Positions 15,859-23,930 of a DNA stretch of 64,000 bases are shown here, one piece after another (the stretch's first letter is position 1; each line of letters starts with the position of its first letter). The stretch is from contig NZ_QBDT01000001.1 in NCBI RefSeq assembly GCF_004124325.1, positions 1,860,001 to 1,924,000 of the forward strand. Direction: 5' to 3'. Source of the DNA: Streptomyces sp. L2. GTDB lineage: Bacteria > Actinomycetota > Actinomycetes > Streptomycetales > Streptomycetaceae. The translations under genes were made by a program, and so were the position numbers. The notes beneath the pieces were generated by a model, which was not told where the DNA came from, ran no database searches, and saw only the letters and a list, made by a program, of their open reading frames with translations.

Positions 15859-17052
15859 TCACAGGCCGACGATCTTGTTCCAGCGCTTGGCGAACTCCAC
15901 GCGCTCGGCGGAGGTGATGTCCCGGGCGATCGCCAGGCGTCGGCGCATCGTGTGGTCCGGGAAGATGAGCGGGTTGCGGGCCAGGGCGGCGGTGTCCTTG
16001 TCCTTGGAGGCGGCCAGGGCCTCCCTGGCCGCCGGGACGGGGCAGACGTAGTTGACCCAGGCGGCGAGTTCGGCGGCGACCTCGGGGTCGTAGTAGTAGT
16101 CGACGAGGCGTTCGGCGTTGCTCTTGTGGCGGGCGCGATTGGGGATCATCAGGGAGTCCGACCACAGCTCGGCGCCCTCCTCGGGGACGAGGAAGCGGAT
16201 GTCGGGGTTGTCCGCCTGGAGCTGGATGACGTCACCGGAGTACGCCTGGCAGGCCAGGACATCGCCGCTGACCAGGTCCTTGGTGTAGTCGTTCCCGGTG
16301 AAGCGGCGTATCTGGCCCCGGTGCACCTCGCGCTCCACCTGGTCGCAGACGGTGTGGAAGTCGTCCGCCGTCCACCGGGTGATGTCGACGCCGTTGCCCT
16401 GCATCAGCAGCGCGAACGCCTCGTCCAGGCCGGACAGGAGGGTCACCCTGCCCTTGAGGTCGCCGGCCCACAGGTCCTTCACGTGCCGGATCTCCCGGCC
16501 CAGCCTGCGGCGGTCGTACGCGATCCCCGTGATGCCCGACTGCCAGGGCACCGTGAACTTCCGGCCCGGGTCGAAGGCGGGCGAACGCAGCAGCGGGTCG
16601 AGGTGCTCACGCACGTTCGGCTGCCGGTCCCGGTCCATCTCCTGGACCCAGCCGAGCCGGACGAACCGCGCGCACATCCAGTCGCTGATGACGATCAGAT
16701 CGCGGCCGGTGGACTGGTGGTTCATCAGCGCGGGGCTGATCTTGCCGAAGAACTCGTCGTTGTCGTTGATCTCCTCCGAGTAGTCGACGGAGATCCCGGT
16801 GCGCCGCTCGAACGCCTCCAGCGTGGGCCGCTTGTTCGGGTTGTCGTCGTCGGTGTCGATGTACAACGGCCAGTTGGCCCAGTCCAGTCTCCGGTCGGCG
16901 GCCGACTCGTCGGCCACCCCCCGGTCACCGGGCTTCACATAGGCGGCGGGCACGCCGCAACCGGCCGCCCCACCGAGAACGGCGGCACCGCCGAGGGCAC
17001 GCAGGAGAGAACGACGGGACAGGGAAGTCGTACGAGCAGTTGTCTGGGCCAC
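15859..17052 (-). CDS. second PotD-like polyamine-binding lipoprotein
   Basis: This extracytoplasmic solute-binding lipoprotein has 397 residues from GTG 17052. The N-region carries a twin-arginine motif SRRSLLRAL and a lipobox AAGC. The mature part matches PotD (NWPLYIDTD, INDNDEFFGK, GNDYTKDL, NRARHKSNAERLVDYYYDPE). No permease or ATPase gene is adjacent, so it may feed the PotABC pore encoded at 5857-8746 or another one. The start is chosen because a -35/-10 pair ends six bases before this GTG; the frame is open to a TTG at 17103. It lies downstream of a terminator-like stem that separates it from the aldehyde dehydrogenase gene. Confidence 0.85.
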   Translation of the reverse strand: MAQTTARTTSLSRRSLLRALGGAAVLGGAAGCGVPAAYVKPGDRGVADESAADRRLDWANWPLYIDTDDDNPNKRPTLEAFERRTGISVDYSEEINDNDEFFGKISPALMNHQSTGRDLIVISDWMCARFVRLGWVQEMDRDRQPNVREHLDPLLRSPAFDPGRKFTVPWQSGITGIAYDRRRLGREIRHVKDLWAGDLKGRVTLLSGLDEAFALLMQGNGVDITRWTADDFHTVCDQVEREVHRGQIRRFTGNDYTKDLVSGDVLACQAYSGDVIQLQADNPDIRFLVPEEGAELWSDSLMIPNRARHKSNAERLVDYYYDPEVAAELAAWVNYVCPVPAAREALAASKDKDTAALARNPLIFPDHTMRRRLAIARDITSAERVEFAKRWNKIVGL

Positions 17053-17060
17053 ACGCGCAG

Positions 17061-17088
17061 CATGTAGCCCCGCCCCGACCACGGACAA
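17061..17088 (-). promoter_or_regulatory. candidate leaderless promoter of the second potD-like gene
   Basis: On the minus strand TTGTCC (17088-17083), a 16-base spacer, and TACATG (17066-17061) are followed six to seven bases later by the GTG start. This arrangement is typical of leaderless Streptomyces transcripts. Confidence 0.45.
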
Positions 17089-17163
17089 TCGACGCTGCGT
17101 CAACTAGCCGGGGGCCGGCAAGACACCTTGTCGATCAGCGCCGCAGCGCCCGCGACAGACGAA

Positions 17164-17199
17164 GGCCCCCGGACGGGGAGGTGAACCCGTCCGGGGGCC
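17164..17199 (-). terminator. perfect 14-bp stem, 8-base loop
   Basis: GGCCCCCGGACGGG pairs with CCCGTCCGGGGGCC across gaggtgaa. It lies about 120 bases beyond the stop of the minus-strand aldehyde dehydrogenase gene, and upstream of the second potD-like promoter. Confidence 0.75.
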
Positions 17200-17226
17200 G
17201 AGCTGTGTCAACGCCGGTTACGGCAG

Positions 17227-17303
17227 GCGCCCTTCAGGGGCGCGGGGCGCGTCAATTTGCGGCTCCGCCGCGTGGGCGCGATCAACCACAACGCACCCGC
17301 ACC
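17227..17303. repeat. dispersed Streptomyces-type intergenic repeat
   Basis: This segment contains a GCGCCC/GGGCGC hairpin (17227-17243), then gcggctccgccgcgtgggcg and accacaacgcacccgc. I recognise this wording from many Streptomyces intergenic regions, but only one copy is in the window. It lies just after the aldehyde dehydrogenase stop. Confidence 0.4.
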
Positions 17304-17319
17304 CGAAACGCAGCCGAAC

Positions 17320-18759
17320 TCAGCCGTCCAAAGAAGTCATCACATGCTTGATCCGCGTGTAGTCCTCGAACCCGTACCCCGACAGATCCTTGCCGTACCC
17401 CGACTTCTTGAACCCACCGTGCGGCATCTCCGCGACCAGCGGAATGTGCGTGTTGATCCACACGCACCCGAAGTCCAGCTTCTTGGACATCCGCATCGCG
17501 CGCCCGTGGTCCTTGGTCCACACCGAGGAGGCCAGCGCGTACTCGACGCCGTTGGCCCACTCGACGGCCTGGTCCTCGTCGGAGAAGGACTGGACGGTGA
17601 TGACCGGACCGAAGACCTCGCGCTGGACGATCTCGTCGTCCTGCTTCAGGCCGGAGACGACGGTCGGGGCGTAGAAGTAGCCCTTGTCGCCGACCTGCTG
17701 GCCGCCCGCCTCGACCTTGGCGTGCGCGGGGAGGCGCTCGATGAAGCCGGCGACCTGCTTGAGCTGGTTGGGGTTGTTCAGCGGGCCGAAGAGCACGTCC
17801 TCGTCGTCCGGCTGCCCGGTCTTCGTCTCGGCGGCGGCCTTGGCCAGCGCGGCGACGAACTCGTCGTGGATGGACTCCTGGACGAGGACGCGGGTGGCGG
17901 CCGTGCAGTCCTGGCCGGCGTTGAAGAAGCCGGCGACGGAGATGTCCTCGACGGCCTTGGCGATGTCGGTGTCCTCGAAGACGACGACCGGCGCCTTGCC
18001 GCCCAGCTCCAGGTGGACCCGCTTGAGGTCCTTGGAGGCGGACTCGGCGACCGACATGCCGGCCCGGACGGAGCCGGTGATCGACGCCATGGCGGGCACG
18101 GGGTGCTCGACCATCAGGCGGCCGGTGTCACGGTCGCCGCAGACGACGTTGAAGACGCCCTTGGGCAGGATCGAGCCGATGATGTCGGCGATGAGGACGG
18201 TGGAGGCCGGGGTGGTGTCCGACGGCTTGAGGACGACCGCGTTGCCGGCGGCGATCGCCGGGGCGAACTTCCACACGGCCATCATCATCGGGTAGTTCCA
18301 CGGCGCGACCTGCGCGCAGACGCCGACCGGCTCGCGGCGGACGATCGAGGTCAGGCCGTCCATGTACTCGCCGGCGCTGCGCCCCTCCAGCATCCGGGCC
18401 GCACCCGCGAAGAAGCGGATCTGGTCGACCATCGGCGGGATCTCCTCGGAGCGGGTGAGCCCGATCGGCTTGCCCGTGTTCTCCACCTCGGCCGCGATCA
18501 GCTCCTCGGCGCGCTCCTCGAAGGCGTCCGCGATCTTCAGCAGGGCCTTCTGCCGCTCGGCCGGGGTGGTGTCCCGCCAGCCGGGGAAGGCCGCGGCGGC
18601 GGCGGCCATGGCGGCGTCCACGTCCGCCTGCCCGGACAGCGGCGCGGTCGCGTACGCCTCGCCGGTCGCGGGGTTGACCACCTCGGTGGTCCGTCCGTCG
18701 GCGGCGTCCCGGAACTCACCGTCGATGTAGTTGCGCAGACGACGCAGCTCGGTAGTCAC
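17320..18759 (-). CDS. aldehyde dehydrogenase, probably 4-aminobutyraldehyde (paralogue)
   Basis: This NAD-dependent aldehyde dehydrogenase has 479 residues. Seen: NPATGEAYATAPL, APWNYPMMMAVWK, the nucleotide-binding ITGSVRAGMSV, the general base in LELGGKAPV, and the catalytic Cys in NAGQDCTAATRVLVQ. The start GTG has AGGAGGG six bases upstream; the frame stays open far upstream but that is antisense to the Lrp gene. It is divergent from the Lrp regulator and aminotransferase genes, with a 172-base shared control region. With that aminotransferase it would turn putrescine-derived aminobutyraldehyde into GABA. It is a paralogue of the protein encoded at 10041-11576. Confidence 0.9.
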   Translation of the reverse strand: MTTELRRLRNYIDGEFRDAADGRTTEVVNPATGEAYATAPLSGQADVDAAMAAAAAAFPGWRDTTPAERQKALLKIADAFEERAEELIAAEVENTGKPIGLTRSEEIPPMVDQIRFFAGAARMLEGRSAGEYMDGLTSIVRREPVGVCAQVAPWNYPMMMAVWKFAPAIAAGNAVVLKPSDTTPASTVLIADIIGSILPKGVFNVVCGDRDTGRLMVEHPVPAMASITGSVRAGMSVAESASKDLKRVHLELGGKAPVVVFEDTDIAKAVEDISVAGFFNAGQDCTAATRVLVQESIHDEFVAALAKAAAETKTGQPDDEDVLFGPLNNPNQLKQVAGFIERLPAHAKVEAGGQQVGDKGYFYAPTVVSGLKQDDEIVQREVFGPVITVQSFSDEDQAVEWANGVEYALASSVWTKDHGRAMRMSKKLDFGCVWINTHIPLVAEMPHGGFKKSGYGKDLSGYGFEDYTRIKHVMTSLDG

Positions 18760-18931
18760 TGCCGGCCCTCCTGGGATTGGTGCGGGGTGTCCATTCACTG
18801 AGACACCCACCCTAGTCGCCGTACCGACGTTTTCAACACCCCCACCGGCACCAGTTCTGCGAAATCCGCAAGCTAGACACTCGCTCACAACGAATTTCAT
18901 CGCTACGGCCTTGCAAAACTGTCGAGACGTC

Positions 18932-19453
18932 GTGCACAGTGAGGTCGTGGCCAGTCGAAGCGCAGACCAGAGGGACTCGTCCCGCGAGTCCAGGAACGGC
19001 AGCAGTCCCCAGCTGGACGCCGTCTCCCTCGCCATCATCCAGCAGCTCCAGGAGGACGGCCGCCGGCCGTACGCCGCGATCGGCAAGGCCGTGGGCCTCT
19101 CCGAGGCGGCCGTGCGCCAGCGCGTGCAGAAGCTCCTGGACCAGGGCGTGATGCAGATCGTCGCCGTCACGGACCCGCTCACCGTGGGCTTCCGCCGGCA
19201 GGCGATGGTCGGGATCAACGTCGAGGGTGATGTCGAGTCGATCGCGGACGCGCTGACCGCCATGTCGGAAGTCGAGTACGTGGTGATGGCCGCGGGCTCA
19301 TTCGACATCCTCGCCGAGATCGTCTGCGAGGACGACGACCACCTGCTGGACGTCATCAACAAACGCATCCGGGCGCTGCCCGGCGTGCGCTCCACCGAGA
19401 GCTTCGTCTACCTCAAGCTCAAGAAGCAGACCTACATGTGGGGAACCCGATAA
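18932..19453 (+). CDS. Lrp/AsnC-family transcriptional regulator
   Basis: This DNA-binding regulator has 173 residues. An N-terminal winged helix (about 25-75; LDAVSLAIIQQLQEDGRRPYAAIGKAVGLSEAAVRQRV) is followed by a RAM/ACT-like ligand domain (about 85-165; VGINVEGDVESIADALTAM..EYVVMAAGSFDILAEIVCEDDDHLLDVINKRIRALPGV, split here for length). It sits divergently from an aldehyde dehydrogenase and two bases before the aminotransferase start. It therefore probably controls this polyamine/GABA set in response to an amino-compound. The GTG at 18932 is preferred; a GTG at 18947 is the alternative. An imperfect TGCG-N5-CGCA motif at 18857-18869 could be its site. Confidence 0.87.
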   Translation: MHSEVVASRSADQRDSSRESRNGSSPQLDAVSLAIIQQLQEDGRRPYAAIGKAVGLSEAAVRQRVQKLLDQGVMQIVAVTDPLTVGFRRQAMVGINVEGDVESIADALTAMSEVEYVVMAAGSFDILAEIVCEDDDHLLDVINKRIRALPGVRSTESFVYLKLKKQTYMWGTR

Positions 19454-19455
19454 CC

Positions 19456-20820
19456 GTGAGCCAGAAGGACCTCAGCCGCACCGCGTACGACCACCTGTGG
19501 ATGCACTTCACCCGCATGTCCTCGTACGAGAAGTCCCCCGTCCCGACAATCGTCCGGGGCGAGGGCACCTACATCTACGACGACCAGGGCAAGCGCTACC
19601 TCGACGGCCTCGCCGGCCTCTTCGTGGTCCAGGCCGGTCACGGCCGCACGGAGCTCGCCGAGACCGCCTTCAAGCAGGCCCAGGAACTGGCGTTCTTCCC
19701 GGTCTGGTCCTACGCCCACCCCAAGGCCGTGGAGCTGGCCGAGCGCCTCGCGAACTACGCCCCGGGCGACCTGAACAAGGTCTTCTTCACCACCGGCGGC
19801 GGCGAGGCCGTCGAGACCGCCTGGAAGCTGGCCAAGCAGTACTTCAAGCTGACCGGCAAGCCCACCAAGTACAAGGTCATCTCCCGCGCGGTCGCCTACC
19901 ACGGCACCCCGCAGGGCGCCCTGTCCATCACCGGCCTGCCGGGCCTGAAGGCCCCCTTCGAGCCGCTGGTGCCGGGCGCGCACAAGGTGCCCAACACCAA
20001 CATCTACCGCGCCCCGATCCACGGTGACGACCCCGAGGCCTTCGGCCGCTGGGCCGCCGACCAGATCGAGCAGCAGATCCTCTTCGAGGGCCCGGAGACG
20101 GTCGCCGCCGTCTTCCTGGAGCCCGTGCAGAACGCCGGCGGCTGCTTCCCGCCGCCGCCCGGGTACTTCCAGCGGGTGCGCGAGATCTGCGACCAGTACG
20201 ACGTGCTGCTCGTCTCCGACGAGGTCATCTGCGCCTTCGGCCGCCTCGGCACGATGTTCGCCTGCGACAAGTTCGGCTACGTCCCGGACATGATCACCTG
20301 CGCCAAGGGCATGACCTCGGGCTACTCCCCGATCGGCGCGTGCATCGTCTCCGACCGCCTGGCCGAGCCGTTCTACAAGGGCGACAACACCTTCCTGCAC
20401 GGCTACACCTTCGGCGGCCACCCGGTCTCCGCGGCCGTCGGCGTGGCCAACCTCGACCTGTTCGAGCGCGAGGGCCTCAACCAGCACGTGCTGGACAACG
20501 AGGGCGCCTTCCTGTCGACGCTGCAGAAGCTGCACGACCTGCCGATCGTCGGCGACGTCCGCGGCAACGGCTTCTTCTACGGCATCGAGCTGGTGAAGGA
20601 CAAGACCACCAAGGAGTCCTTCAACGACGAGGAGACCGAGCGCGTCCTGTACGGCTTCCTCTCCAAGGCGCTCTACGACAACGGCCTGTACTGCCGGGCC
20701 GACGACCGCGGCGACCCGGTCATCCAGCTCGCCCCGCCGCTGATCTCCAACCAGGAGACCTTCGACGAGATCGAGCAGATCCTGCGCGCCACGCTGACCG
20801 AGGCATGGACCAAGCTCTGA
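19456..20820 (+). CDS. class III aminotransferase, putrescine/omega-amino acid:pyruvate type
   Basis: This PLP enzyme has 454 residues and resembles omega-amino acid-pyruvate aminotransferases and SpuC-type putrescine aminotransferases. Seen: the N-terminal HLWMHFTRMSSYE, the TTGGGEAVETAWKLAK cofactor loop, YHGTPQGALS, the DEVICAFGRLG cofactor Asp, and the Schiff-base Lys in TCAKGMTSGY. GTG 19456 starts two bases after the Lrp stop, implying coupled translation. An in-frame ATG at 19438 inside the lrp gene is less likely. It would transaminate putrescine to 4-aminobutyraldehyde, the substrate for the divergent dehydrogenase. Beta-alanine as donor is a possible alternative. Confidence 0.87.
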   Translation: MSQKDLSRTAYDHLWMHFTRMSSYEKSPVPTIVRGEGTYIYDDQGKRYLDGLAGLFVVQAGHGRTELAETAFKQAQELAFFPVWSYAHPKAVELAERLANYAPGDLNKVFFTTGGGEAVETAWKLAKQYFKLTGKPTKYKVISRAVAYHGTPQGALSITGLPGLKAPFEPLVPGAHKVPNTNIYRAPIHGDDPEAFGRWAADQIEQQILFEGPETVAAVFLEPVQNAGGCFPPPPGYFQRVREICDQYDVLLVSDEVICAFGRLGTMFACDKFGYVPDMITCAKGMTSGYSPIGACIVSDRLAEPFYKGDNTFLHGYTFGGHPVSAAVGVANLDLFEREGLNQHVLDNEGAFLSTLQKLHDLPIVGDVRGNGFFYGIELVKDKTTKESFNDEETERVLYGFLSKALYDNGLYCRADDRGDPVIQLAPPLISNQETFDEIEQILRATLTEAWTKL

Positions 20821-20885
20821 GCCGGCGCTTGAGTCCGCGCTCGGGCCCGCCTCTGGGCTCATTCATCTGATCAGCCGATCAACAC

Positions 20886-20931
20886 CGGCCCCGGTGTCCA
20901 CCGTTCGAGTGAGAACGGCGGCCCGGGGCCG
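20886..20931 (+). terminator. two-part stem-loop after the aminotransferase gene
   Basis: CGGCCCCGG (20886-20894) pairs with CCGGGGCCG (20923-20931), and an inner CCGTTC/GAACGG helix (20901-20918) closes on gagtga. It lies 66 bases after the aminotransferase stop. Confidence 0.7.
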
Positions 20932-21052
20932 TGTGCTGTCCGGCCTCCTGGTGACGGCTCCTTAGCGTTCCAGTGACCGATCGGCCCAGCCTTCGTTCCG
21001 CCCAACGGGGGATCGGATGCGGGAAAACGGATCAGAACCGAGGTGTACGCCC

Positions 21053-21793
21053 ATGGAGGCTCCGCCGGACAACGACGTGCTGTGGGCACGCTCCCTGCAC
21101 TTCAGGCACCCCGACGGCTCACCCGGGCTGACCGGGGTGTCGCTCGGTGTCCGCGACGGTGAGATCCTCGCCGTCGCCGGCCCGCGCGGCAGCGGCAAGA
21201 CGACGCTGCTGCGCTGCCTGTCCGGGCTGGTGCCGGTGCGCGGCGGCGAGGTCTGGTTCAACAGCGTGCCCCTGCACACCATGGGGCCCGTGCGCCGGGA
21301 ACGGCTGCGCCGGGAGCGGTTCGGCTGGATCGACCCGGCGCCGTTCCTCGTCCCCGAGCTGAACGTCTGGGAGAACACCGCCCTGCCCCTGATGCTGCGC
21401 GGCACGAATCGCCGCCGGGCCAAGGTGACCGCCCTGGAGTGGCTGGAGCGCCTGGACGTCGGCGCCACCTCCCGCAAGCACCCGCACGAGCTTCAGCACG
21501 CCGAACGCCAGCGCGTCTCCATCGCCCGCGCGCTCGCCCCGGCCCCCACGGTCCTGTTCGCCGACGAGCCGACGGCGCCGCTGCACCGCTCCGACCGCGC
21601 GCACGTCCTGCGGACCCTCACCACGGCCGCCCGCTCGCACGGCATCACGGTGGTCCTCGCCACGCACGACGCCGAGACCGCCGCGCTCGCCGACCGTACG
21701 GTGGGGCTGCTGGACGGGCGGCGCGTGCGGACCGTGCACCTGCCCGACCCGTCCGAGGCGGAGGGCCGGGCCGCGTGCTCGCTCTCCGTCTGA
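21053..21793 (+). CDS. ABC transporter ATPase, exporter (LolD/MacB-like) type
   Basis: This cytoplasmic ATPase has 246 residues. Walker A reads GPRGSGKTT (about 43-51). Walker B is VLFADEPTAPL, and the H-loop is LATHDAETA. The signature motif is degenerate: where LSGGQ is expected the sequence reads ELQHAERQR, so ATP hydrolysis may be weak or may rely on a partner site. The start ATG has GAGGTG eight bases upstream; two earlier in-frame starts are less well placed. The stop overlaps the following permease start by 19 bases. The pair looks like an FtsX/MacB-type system with unknown substrate. Confidence 0.82.
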   Translation: MEAPPDNDVLWARSLHFRHPDGSPGLTGVSLGVRDGEILAVAGPRGSGKTTLLRCLSGLVPVRGGEVWFNSVPLHTMGPVRRERLRRERFGWIDPAPFLVPELNVWENTALPLMLRGTNRRRAKVTALEWLERLDVGATSRKHPHELQHAERQRVSIARALAPAPTVLFADEPTAPLHRSDRAHVLRTLTTAARSHGITVVLATHDAETAALADRTVGLLDGRRVRTVHLPDPSEAEGRAACSLSV

Positions 21794-23376
21794 CCCGCGC
21801 GGGCCGGCCCGCCGTCCAGCTCCGCCGCCTGCTGGTCGCCCTGGCCTCGGCCGGCACCGGCTTCCTGCTGCTGGCCTCGCTCGGCTACGCGATGAGCCAT
21901 CCCCAGACGCCGGGGGCCGCCTCGCTGCGGCTGGTCTGGTGCGTGCTGCCGCTGGCCGCGACCGTGTACTTCGCGCTCGCGGTCGCCCGCACCGACCCCG
22001 CGACCACGCCCCGCCCCGGCCTCTCGGCGGTCGGCCTCGGCCCGGCCCGCCTGATGGCGATCTCGGCCCTGACGACGGCCCTGTCCTGCACGCTCGGCTC
22101 CCTGATCGCGCTCCTCTTCTTCCTCCACCTGCGCGGCGACCTGACCGGCATGCCCTTCGACGGCTCCGCCGCCCAGTTCCTGGCCGCCGGCACCCCCCTC
22201 CCGGTTCCGGCCGCGCTCACCCTCCTGGCCACGATCCCGGTCACCGCCTCGGCCACGGTGGCCCTCGCCCTCCGCCCCCGCGACCCCCGCCCCCACCCCG
22301 GCCCACGCCGCCCCTACGGCCGCTTCGGCGCATACGGCCGCGCCGCCGCCACAGAAACCATCGGAACCTACGCCCGCTTCGGCACCCGACTCCCCCGCAA
22401 ACCGGCCACACCCACGCCCGCAAACCCCGAGGCCGCGCACCTCGCCCACGACGAGAACCCCTCCCACCAGCCCGCGAACCCGCGTCCCACCCACGGCGGA
22501 AACCCCTCCCACCAGCCCGCGAACCCGCGTCCCACCCACGGCGGGGACCCTACCCGTCAATCCGCGGGCAGTCGTGCCGCTGGGGCGGCACGGGTGGGCG
22601 CGGACGGCAACCATGTGACGCCGGGTGGCGTGACCGTGGGCGAACCGGACCTTGTGACGCCGGGTGGCGTGACCGTGGGCGAACCGGACCTCGCCGCGCC
22701 GGGCACCGGCACCGGCACCGGCACCGGCACCGAGGCCGGCCTCTCGGCGCGGGACGGCGTCACCGAGGGCACCCCGGCCAACCCCCCGGCAGGGCTCCCC
22801 TGGGGCGTCGCCACCCTCGCCGCCGGCCTCACCGTGCAGGCCTACGCAGGCCACCCCACCCACCTCCCCGCCCTCACCACCCTCCCCACCGAGGCCGTAG
22901 CCGTACTCGTCGGCTGGCTGCTCACCGCCCTGGGCCTCGTCCTCGCCGCCCCCGGCCTCACCCACCTCTGCGGCCGCCTGCTCCAGGCCGTCCGCCCCGG
23001 CGCCCTCCGCCTGCTGGCCGGCCGCGTCCTCATGGCGGAAGCCACCCGCGTCGGCCGCCCCCTCGGCGTCGTGTGCGCCGTCGCCGCCGCGTCGTACGCG
23101 ATGACCGCCCTGTACGACGGCCCCGCCCCCTCCTTCGGCCCGCTGAGCACCCTCGGCGCCCTGGTGGTCATCGGCTGCACCGTCGCGACCCTGCTCACCG
23201 CCGCCGTGGAGGCCCGCCATCTCCGCGCCGACACCACCGCCGCCCTGGTCCGCCTCGGCGCTCCGGCAACGATGCTGCGCGGCGCAGCGGCCCTCCGTGC
23301 CGCCGTCCTGCTGGCCGTCTTCGGCCCGCTCACGCTCGCGATCGCCGACCTGGCCGCACTCCCGCTGTCCCGCTGA
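21775..23376 (+). CDS. ABC transporter permease-like membrane protein with repeat linker
   Basis: This membrane protein has 533 residues and is the partner of the preceding ATPase. Helices are visible near residues 20-38 (LLVALASAGTGFLLLASLGY), 48-66, 80-120 and 135-160. A long hydrophilic linker (about 165-330) follows, then further helices from about 345 to the C-terminus, including a C-terminal segment typical of FtsX-like streptomycete permeases. The linker contains three blocks of tandem repeats: two copies of a 15-residue unit starting NPSHQPANPRP, two copies of VTPGGVTVGEPDL, and a run of five Gly-Thr pairs. GTG 21775 has GGAGGG upstream. No substrate is inferable. Confidence 0.75.
   Translation: MLALRLTRAGRPAVQLRRLLVALASAGTGFLLLASLGYAMSHPQTPGAASLRLVWCVLPLAATVYFALAVARTDPATTPRPGLSAVGLGPARLMAISALTTALSCTLGSLIALLFFLHLRGDLTGMPFDGSAAQFLAAGTPLPVPAALTLLATIPVTASATVALALRPRDPRPHPGPRRPYGRFGAYGRAAATETIGTYARFGTRLPRKPATPTPANPEAAHLAHDENPSHQPANPRPTHGGNPSHQPANPRPTHGGDPTRQSAGSRAAGAARVGADGNHVTPGGVTVGEPDLVTPGGVTVGEPDLAAPGTGTGTGTGTEAGLSARDGVTEGTPANPPAGLPWGVATLAAGLTVQAYAGHPTHLPALTTLPTEAVAVLVGWLLTALGLVLAAPGLTHLCGRLLQAVRPGALRLLAGRVLMAEATRVGRPLGVVCAVAAASYAMTALYDGPAPSFGPLSTLGALVVIGCTVATLLTAAVEARHLRADTTAALVRLGAPATMLRGAAALRAAVLLAVFGPLTLAIADLAALPLSR
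22456..22731. repeat. three stacked in-frame tandem repeats in the permease gene
   Basis: A 45-base unit occurs twice (22456-22500 and 22501-22544). A 39-base unit occurs twice (22615-22653 and 22654-22692). The hexamer ggcacc occurs five times (22702-22731). All keep the permease frame, so length changes would alter only the linker. Confidence 0.92.
22562..22612. repeat. REP-like dispersed element, copy A (inside permease CDS)
   Basis: The core is a hairpin CGTGCCGC/GCGGCACG (22573-22592), flanked by ccgcgggcagt and gggtgggcgcggacggc. Near-identical sequence occurs antisense at 51331-51378 and a related copy at 38741-38777. This copy is read through in frame. Confidence 0.75.
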
Positions 23377-23485
23377 GCCCCGTACCCCCGCCGTCCGGCA
23401 AGAAAGAGACCCGCGCCGCCGATGAGTTTCCCGGCGGCCCGGCGTCTACCCCTGCGAAAGGCGAGCACCACCCGAGGGAGAGACC

Positions 23486-23893
23486 ATGTACCAGCAGATG
23501 ATCTTCGTAAACCTGCCCGTGAACGACCTGGACGCGTCCAAGAAGTTCTTCACGGAGCTGGGCTACTCGATCAACCCGCAGTTCAGCGACGAAAAGGCGG
23601 CCTCCGTCGTCATCAGCGACACCATCGTGGCCATGCTGCTCACCAAGCCGTTCTACGCCACCTTCACCGACAAGGAGATCGCCGACGCGACGAAGACCAG
23701 CGAGGTGCTGGTCTGCCTGAGCGCCGAGAGCCGCGACCAGGTCGACCAGTTGGTGGAGCGGGCGATCGCGGCGGGCGGTTCGCCCACCGGCCACACCCAG
23801 GACCACGGCTTCATGTACGGCCGCGCCTTCGACGACCTCGACGGCCACACCTGGGAGGTCGTCTGGATGGACCCGGCGGCGATCCAGGGCTGA
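23486..23893 (+). CDS. VOC superfamily (glyoxalase/bleomycin-resistance-like) protein
   Basis: This protein of 135 residues has the VOC beta-alpha-beta-beta-beta fold. Seen: IFVNLPVNDLDASKKFFTELGY at the start, typical of the first module, and FDDLDGHTWEVVWMDP at the end with the metal-position Glu. It resembles the PhnB/extradiol-like stand-alone members whose substrates are mostly unknown. The ATG has GAGGGAGAG upstream. Its neighbours give no clue to the substrate. Confidence 0.82.
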   Translation: MYQQMIFVNLPVNDLDASKKFFTELGYSINPQFSDEKAASVVISDTIVAMLLTKPFYATFTDKEIADATKTSEVLVCLSAESRDQVDQLVERAIAAGGSPTGHTQDHGFMYGRAFDDLDGHTWEVVWMDPAAIQG

Positions 23894-23930
23894 ACCCTCC
23901 CCGGCCGAACGCCTGTGCCAGCATGGGCGG

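Noticed and set aside
17320..19395. An apparent 691-residue aldehyde dehydrogenase with a long N-terminal extension
   Set aside because: The extension is antisense to the Lrp gene and a strong AGGAGGG ribosome site precedes GTG 18759.
19432..20862. A 476-residue minus-strand frame opposite the aminotransferase
   Set aside because: The composition is Val/Gly/Leu/Ala-rich without motifs, while the plus strand has a complete PLP aminotransferase.
22702..22731. Hexamer array ggcacc x5 considered as a CRISPR-like array
   Set aside because: There are no spacers and it encodes an in-frame Gly-Thr run, so it is a simple coding repeat.
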